A stretch of 64,000 nucleotides of DNA, taken from Lasioglossum baleicum (lineage: Eukaryota > Arthropoda > Insecta > Hymenoptera > Halictidae). The number at the start of each line of letters is the position of its first letter. Position 1 is the first letter of the stretch. Location: NCBI RefSeq assembly GCF_051020765.1, contig NC_134944.1:1240001-1304000 (forward strand), written 5' to 3'. The notes under the pieces are model-generated. The model was not told the DNA's origin, searched no databases, and saw only the letters and a program-made list of their open reading frames with translations. The position numbers were made by a program, and so were the translations under genes. This document shows, piece after piece, positions 12,901 to 21,900 of this stretch.

Positions 12901-15900
12901 CAACTGGGTCAGATGGATTCGGAATTCACAGGCAGCGGAGAGCATCATCAAACGAGTACTGATCCGAGCGGTTGGGATAACCAATCATCGGATCCTGACC
13001 TGTCCGATATATTGGATCAAGTCATCGAGTTCGTGCCGGACGAAGCTATTACAGGTACACCGTACGGCGTACGCTCTCAGAAGCATAATGGTCGAAATAA
13101 AAAATCTTTTTATTTGATAGATTCGTCTGCGATAGCGAATCTGCTAGACGTAATCGAAGCGCCGCAGAACAACGTGTTGAACGAGAAAATGGCGATCAGC
13201 GCGATTCAGAAGTCGTTGATGTTATGCGAGACTGCTGTAAATCCAACGTCTTCCACCATAACAATTCCTGGCACGCCTCCAGCTTACTCGACTGCGGTAA
13301 GTTTGTTAATCTCGTCTGTTCTTCTCAAGAAAAAGTTACGAAAAAATTCACGAACGCTCTACAAGGGGGAACGAACAACAGTGAATTATTTCAGAATTCT
13401 CGGTCGCAGCGTCGATTATTAAAAAAAATCCCGAAGCATAAGATTGTGATAGAATCCTCAACCTCGCTACCTGGGTTAGACTACACATGAATTATCCTCT
13501 GTTTCTTCCGTTCTGATCGACAAACAATTACGAAAAAATTTATGAACGTTCTACCTAGTGGCACACACGACAGAGAATTATTTCAGAATTTTTCGTTGGA
13601 AAATCATTTTTTTTTTAAATTCATGAATGTTCTATAAATCAATGATTGTCGTGCGTAACTTTCAGTTGGTAACTACACCAGTGACGACGAGCCATAGTTA
13701 TCAACCTCCGCCTATGTATCAGCAACAGACAAGGATGAGGAGTACCACGCAGCTAGTCAGGCAGAATACAGCTCAATTTACGCAGCAACAACAGTTGCAA
13801 CTGCATCAGCAACGGGCGAAGTTAATGCAGCATCAGCAACAACAACAACAACAATTGAAACAGAGGTTGCTGCAGCAACAGCAACAGCAGCAGTTACTTA
13901 TTCCTTCCAACGCTACAGCTACGGACCAAATCACCACCGGCATTCAGAACATTGATAATCTTCTAAACAACACTGTTGCGCCCAACGTGTCGTTACAGGT
14001 AATCTTTATATTAATCTTTAGTAGATTTAAACTTGAAATTTCCCTTGTTTTCGGCATTCGTTTAAAAGAATCTCAAAGTAAATGGTGGAAAAAACATTTT
14101 TCTCAAATAACAACGTTGTTAGTAGATACTCTTCTGTATCCACTACAAGCTCCCAAAAACTCATTTTCATCGGTTTGATAGTTCTAGACTTATGATTCAA
14201 CGAAAAAGGGTGACACGGTGTTCTACACGCCTGTAAACCAACCAATTTTAAGATAACGAAAAATCTTTTCAGATTAAAGGCTACAAGATATTTAAATTTT
14301 AACAAGATCCGAAATTCTATTTCCAGCGATCGAGCGTTCCAGATTCGCAAGTGTCTCCAGGCTACGGAGGATCCGTCCAAATGCCTTCCTCCGGTCACCG
14401 ACTGGCGCACTCGTACTCCCATCCATCTACGTTGCCACAACAGTAAGCAGTTCGAATCGGTGCTAATTTAATCATCACGCTCAATCACATAATCGAAGCA
14501 TTTTTATTTCTAGCCCGATCGTAAACAATAATTTCAACAGTGGGCAACAAGTGTCCGCTGCAGCACGACTCTCGCCGCATTCTCCTGCCGGTATTCTGTC
14601 GTTCTCCCATCCGCAGCCGTTATCACCGCGAGTGACGCAAGTACGTTTTCTTTTTCAAGAGTCTAATTTCATTATACTAAGTGTCCCAGATGCCTGGTGT
14701 CGCGTTTATTTCCGTTTAAACAAATCTGTAGACTTTTTCTAACACTTTGACGACCGCTTCACTTCATTCCACGTGCTCTAACTGCTCGCTATTATTTTCA
14801 ATACGATATCTATTGTACCAGACACATTTCTAGATTCATATTTAACGAAACCTTTTGTCGTAACGATTGTTTACAGCCGTCAAAGTGTTAATAATAACAC
14901 ATCGTTCGCATTACAGTCTTCCCTCGCATAGTGTTACTATCTCGGAGGTATCCAGTCTCAATTTTACGCGCTTCCGGATTTTTAAAAAAATTGATTTCGC
15001 AACCAAAAATTCTGAAATAATTCACAGTTGTGTGTGCCACTAGGTACATAGAATGTTTGAGGTAGAATGTAGAATGAATTTTTTCGTAATATTTGTCTAG
15101 CAGAACAGAAGATATAGAGCATAATACGTGAGCAATCTAAATCAGATAGTGAGGGTGGGGATCCTATCACAATTTTATTTTTTAAAAATTAATTTCGCAA
15201 CCAAAAATTCTGAAATAATTCACAGTTGTGTGTGACACTAGGTAGAACCTTCATGAATTTTTTCGTCACTTTTTCTCGAGTGGGTCGGAAGAAATAAAGA
15301 GACGAAAGTGACACTATGCGAGGAAAGACTGTATACCTACTTCATAGCTGCATAGAATGCTTAATTTTTTTACCTTTTTTTTTCCTGTATCATAAGGGCA
15401 ACTATGGTAATACCCCGAGACTGTTCAACGTTAATCAGGTGAGAACGCAGCAGCAACCCACTGCGCAGCAGCAACTGCAGCAACAACAGAGATCGATGTC
15501 TTCGCCAGGAACTCCGGCATCTACTAGGCAGTCTCCATTTCCAGCGGAGACCTTTCCGCCACCCACATCCCCCACAGCTAGCCAATTTCCCCCTGGTCCA
15601 AATCCTGGCGCACCAAATCCCTCTGCGCAATACCGGTTGCAAAGGACCACCTCTACGCCTTCGGCCACCACTCAGCTGCCAGGTAGGTTTACGCTGCATT
15701 TGCAGTTCTGATAACAGTTCTACGATAATGCAATTGTGTGATTCTCTCTGGAGGATTAAACAGGGGTCCGTAAAGTTCCTAAAGCTTTCGCAGTAAGCTT
15801 TATTATGGAAGTCTGATTTTCTACAGTGGCAGCAATTCTATATGAGAAGATTTGATGTTGTCCAGAGCTGTTCGCACTTATTTGGTGATGTGAAATTAAT

Positions 15901-18900
15901 TGTATAGCTAAAGGAAGTTGATTAAACTTGACCTTTAATCTATAATAAATAATAGGAACTCTATGGACGCTCTGCGAGTTACGTAAGCGACTAATTTTGT
16001 AGGATTCTTGGAATTTCGCTTCGATCTCTTCTAATATTGTGATATCGTATTTTTTTTTTGTTGTGAGCGGATTTAGCTAATTGTGAGCCTTTAGGATTTA
16101 GGTGATTTTGGTCAGGACGGTGACCACCAGTCTCTACATGTGATTTTTGTGTATGGTTGCGTATCGATGTGAACCCGATCAACTCTTTCGTGTTAGATGT
16201 CTTTGAACGCGCAATTCGAACGAAATATTCGTATATTTTTGTATTGTCTATTTTCCATACGAAACGATTGATTGAAACGTGCGGATAAACTCGAAGCGTT
16301 TGTGAATTTTCGAATGTAAACGTATTTGTTCGAAGAGTAGGTAAGTACACACAATCGATTAAAATTATATATTTCTATTTTACTCGGTATTGCAAAATAG
16401 TGGAAGTATTATACATTCTTAGATTAGACGAGTTCTAGATGTGTTGTTGGTCGTGTCTTTATTCCTTTACTTTTTGCTATGATTACGACGAGATACGTCG
16501 ACTCTTCTGAAAGGGAACAGACGATTAAGTCTATTTTGATCAACTAATTTTCAAAAATAAATTCGATGAGTGCGTGCTGACTTTTAATCAATGTTAAATA
16601 TATTTTATTGCAGGTGACGAACACTTTAAACGTATATTCCGCAACAGTGTATTTTCAATTTTGAATTAACTGGATTTATTTCGATTCTCATGATACATGT
16701 AAAATTCATGCATTGATTATTATTATTGTTGCATTCGATTCTACTAGACTGCGAATCTTCATGCATTTATGGCTTCTGAAAATGTTGAAAAAATGCTAAG
16801 AAATATAGAACTCCACAGAATTTAACACGATTCTTATATATTTCAGATCTACAAAGGCTGCTACCACTGAAAATAACATTTGTTCCCACTTTTTTCAAAT
16901 TTGTCTGGAAAAATTGCATGAACATCCGCAGTCTAATAATTACAATAAAGAGCAGCGAGAGCATTCTGCTGGTAATCAGAGATTGTATCGGAGAGCATGG
17001 AGGGCGATGCGAAAAGCTAGAGGTGTTAAATGTTTAGCTAAAGAAGGAAGGAAACCAGAAGATAGACAAGAATTGATGTTGCAGGTGGGCTCGGTTCGCC
17101 CCGACACTACGGAGGAGTGAGTAAGGAACAACAACAACCTCTTCTTTCACCTAGTCATCCACATTCGGGTTGCCCGGCAACACCGACTCACAATCAACAC
17201 AACGTAACGAACACCCAACAACACTTCTCCAACCAACAACATTCTTCTATGATATACCACACAACCGCCAATACAATCAACACAGCAGAAATGCAGAACA
17301 ATCAGTTCTGTTACGATAGGACGTCTGTTCCGCTGTATTCGTCAGGGCCTGGGGATTCGCAGGACGGCAGGTCTCTACCTCCCGGTAATCCCGTCAATCA
17401 CCAATTGGGTGGTAAGTCATGTGACCATTTAATGTCATGTGACCATCACTTCGTCTCATCATTTACACCCCCTTGTTCTCACCATCTCATCCACCCCATG
17501 TACGACTTGTCCGATCAAAAACACTGTTCGTACACCTGTTCGTCGTAAAAGGCATGCGACATCTTTTTTCGGTTCATCGGACCACATTATTCTATCACCA
17601 GACACACCCCCATCGATGTACACCAGAAATTTGTAAATACGATAATTGTGTTCAAACGCAGAGGTTCAATGTACCTGTGTGTATCATCATTTTCTAATCA
17701 TCTCGCAAGTCTTCCATTATCTCATGCTATGTTTTTGGGGAATTGGTGTGTGTGTTTATTAATGAAACTCCACGAAATGTTTTGTGCAGTAACTTCGCTG
17801 TTCCACGAACTTTCATCGTCGAATCTTCATTACGCGTCTCGATCTTTCTCTGAATTTTGATTCTCGTAAGATAATAGGATTCCACGCGGAAACGCAGACT
17901 TTCTGGAGTATTGTATAATTTCGGATTATGTTGAAATTTAAATATGCGGTAGTCTTCAGTGACCGAATCTCAAAGGATCTTTTGATATCCTAACGCTTAA
18001 TGCATTGTGTTGCCGTTTGGCTACACATTCTGTTCTGGCGCTACATTCACTGCAGGAACGTTTGGATGCTTTTTACGCATTGTGGGCTACAATTTGTAGC
18101 CACAAGGCAACAAACCGCTCGAATGTATTTGTATACGATGCGCGCCATTCATACGTCGTAGATTTTCTAACCTGAAATATGGCAACATATGATAATTTTG
18201 TAATAAAAAATATTTCCCCTTAATATACACTCTTTTTTTTAGTAATGTTTGATAAATAGAAACTGTAAACAAAATATCGTGCATTTAAGGGCTAAAAATT
18301 ATTTGAAGATATCGAAAAATCCTTTGAGATTCGTTCATAGGTCACCAAAGACTACAAATCATACTTAAATTTTAACAAAACCCTAAATTCTACTCGAAAA
18401 AGTGTCCGTTTTCGCGTAGAATGACCCAGTAGTGATTACTGCATGGCATTTTTGTTATTGTGACCACACCCGTTAGAAACGTACTTTCTTCGCTACTTCA
18501 TAGCACGATAATGAATTATGCAATGCGATCGGGGTAAATCATCGTTGGATAGAAATGCCTCTGGAAGATTTCTACAGAATTGTTACGTAGTCGGACAAGC
18601 TCATTTATAACGTACATCATCTATGACGTGCATACATCCACCCCACACTAATTCCAGCGATACAACGTTCCAGAATTGCACCCTATCTCTTTCTTTAGCA
18701 AATATAGAAAAATCACACTTTTCTACGGTGATTGTAGACACCGATGTACTTATGTAACAGGCATAGTAGATAAGTCACGTAGGAGAAACTGTCCTCTGTA
18801 CCATATATCTTTTTTAGGTACCTCTCTTGTGCCCTGTATGCGTTCAAAATCACTGTACCTACTTTTTAAGGTGGACTGGAAACGGAAGCGGGCAAATTCA

Positions 18901-21900
18901 GTCCGAGATCATTCTTTCTTCGTCTGTTGTATCATCGTCTTTATTGATCATTCATATTTCCAACGCGATGTCTTTATCGATCAATTATATTATATTCCTT
19001 TCTGAAGGAAAGATGCTTAAACACATTTCTACAAGAAGTCACATGTTTCAAAGCATGAAATAATGATTTATATTGGTAATTTGCCCATTTCCGCTTCGGA
19101 ATATGTACGCACCGATTAGTGACTGCCTCCGGCACCTCCGGAACACATGAATTATTAGCGTCACTATCACTTGCACCATATGTGAAAAGCCTGTGCTGGA
19201 AACTAATAATACGTATTTGCTGCCTCGATATATCGTAAGACTGAACCTTTTGTATCGATATGCCTAAATCAGGATCTAGCAATGATAGTACATTGTTAAC
19301 TAACAATGTCCAGAAAAAACAATGGCATCCGTAGAACTGAAATATCTGCAAATGTGTATATCGTAGAATTTTCAATCTTTCTCTTTATCTTTCACGATAC
19401 AAAGAAATGTCGAAACACGTTCAGACTCGATTTATTTATTATTATAAACCGTTTAGACAATGTAAAATAGAATTCACATCGACCTGTACAATTCGGTGTG
19501 ACACCCTCGCCTCCTCACATCTGTTTCTTTCAGTTTATGTTTAAGTATGTTGTGCTTGTCGTCTTATCATACTTTCTTTGTGTTTTTATGTTGTACTCCA
19601 CCATTAATCCCTTGTTGTTCAACCATATGACGATTTTTGTACGTGTTTTTGTGTTTGCGAGAGGGATGTTCTGCGATTGGAGCACGATCGAAGTAAACGT
19701 TTAGCTGCCCGGTAAGCAATCTGCTCGATTTTGGACGGGCATCTGTGTCCGCAGAAGTATCGCTTTCTGCTGGCAGGCTGTGCTGTCCAAAATCGAGCAG
19801 ATTCCGAGCATCCTCAGCTTCCAGCAGCGTTCTGACAGCGTAATGCTCGATATCTGCTCGAGGCAGGCCTGCCTGACTGGGTGTATTCAGAAATAATCAA
19901 GGATTTTGGTCATAAAACAATGTCACATTGCTGTACGAATACAGAACACGTTAGATTTGTATTAAATAATTCACAATGTTATATATTGTTTTACATTGAT
20001 CGTTCTCCAATCGTCGCGTCAATGTTCGGTTGATTATAACGATTTTTCAAAAACACCAACGAGAAAGAAAAGGGTTTACTAACAACGACGAATCTCCATG
20101 TATAGTTCATCGAGCTTTCGTGACTAATCATATATTGTCACTAAAATGCAATTATTATTTAAGCAGTTCGACGGTCCTCTGAGCTCTCAGTCTTCTTTTT
20201 TTTATGTAATTTCGCTGCTACGTGTCCACGTGAGAGCAACCTACAGTTAATTTCAAGATTAGAACGTAAAATGTATAGAAACATTTTCACATTTGTACAG
20301 AAACATTTAAATATCTCCTCGTGTCTGTTAAAATATTATATATAACTGAACGAATGCGTACTATTTAGTATAGCATGCTTGACCGAGGAGAAATATATCT
20401 TCTAAAGTCTTAGAGATATATTTTCTAAGTCTAAAGCAAAGTCTTCTTGATTAAGTGTACGAAGAAGTATTATTGTAAAATGTTAAAACTCATCTCTCAG
20501 ATGGACATGCTTGGCAGCACAAGCTTCCGTTGTGTCTCCAGCGAACGATTCTCGGCTTCGTCTCATTCTACCATTTTTTATTTACGTTCTCTTTATTCCA
20601 TTTGTTTCACCTCTCTATCTCTCATCCTCCAAGAATATATTTCATTAATTAGACTGCGGATCTTTCTGCAAACTAAAAATGCACTGCATTGAACGCGGGA
20701 AGCAGGAGCGGGATAAAATTTGATTTCATCGCTCAATGACTTCGTTGCATTAAAGACAATGATACAATACTCTTCCAGCTTCTTTACAAATGCATAAACA
20801 TCCGCAGCCTACTCATTACGCTTGACCAATCACAGTGGCCCCCGGAAGGGCAGCAGGCACACAGGTGTACCGTCTTGTCACGGGATAAAGTTGTGTTACG
20901 AACTATGTTACTGCAATATATATTGTAAATACCGCATTCTGTAATAAAACATTCATCCTGTACCTTTGACTAACTCTACGTTACGGCTTGCACATTAAGG
21001 TACCATCCGCAGAGATAACAAACCAACAATCCGAGAGACTTTCTTGTTCCGTTCAGCCAATCCGTAAACAATAAACTAACAGAGAATGTGTTCTTTTGTC
21101 ACAGGAAACGCCAGCAGCACTTCAGAGTTCGTCAGGCAAGAATTAAGAGCGATAGTTGGCGCAAGGACGCAGCAACAGCAGCAACAGAGGGTACCAAACA
21201 ACCTGCAGAACAATCTCTCCGGTCAAGTCTCGCAGGATGATCTCGACGCGCTTGGTCTCAACTTTGAAATGTCATCCGCAGGTACGTCTCTTCGCACATC
21301 TACTTTGCTTCTTCCTTTACACACCACGGAGAGACGTAGAGATCAGGGAACTAGAACATCAAACACATTCTCTCGCAGAACAGCCAGCTGTTATTGTAGA
21401 ATATATATTTCTCGTACGTGACTCTCCTCTGGGTTGAAAGATCAACGATGAACATGTATTCTGCAATTTTCACTTTGCTTCGAGAACAAGACATTCGTTT
21501 ACACATCGTAAAGCAGTTCGACACTGTTTATTCTCCTCCGCTGCCACGAAAAATGGTGAAACCTCTATCGACATCTTCTGAAATCTAACTAGATGTGGTA
21601 TTCTTTCGCGCAGTATTTTCTCCCGGAAGCTGTGAAGAAGTATTACAGGGATTCCACAAAAGTTACGCATAGATTCAAACCTCTTTTTAACCGTGTAACC
21701 AGCTTCAAGTATTGTTATTTAATTGTCTTTGCAAAGTTTTAACGAGATAAATGCTTGAAGTTTGTTACGCCATACTAGAGATAGACAAATATATTATTTT
21801 AGAAAGATACTTGTTGTCTACTTTACTGCGACACGAAACCTCTGCGCTTCTTAAAAAGGCTAAATAAAAGTCTAAATAATGATTTATGATAAAGATTGGT

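Larger units (their letters stand above)
17412..21104 (+). other. tai: large tai intron
   Basis: 3.7 kb between exons n and o, compatible phase (1 to 2). It contains the inverted-repeat element at 17934-18372, the hairpin at 19718-19803 and a family D MITE at 20650-20818. I see no coding exon on either strand in the remainder. Confidence 0.75.

Noticed and set aside
16914..17120. Basic ORF (RLYRRAWRAMRKARG...) running into tai exon n
   Set aside because: It starts in a MITE end and enters exon n in the wrong frame; exon n has a good acceptor at 17084.
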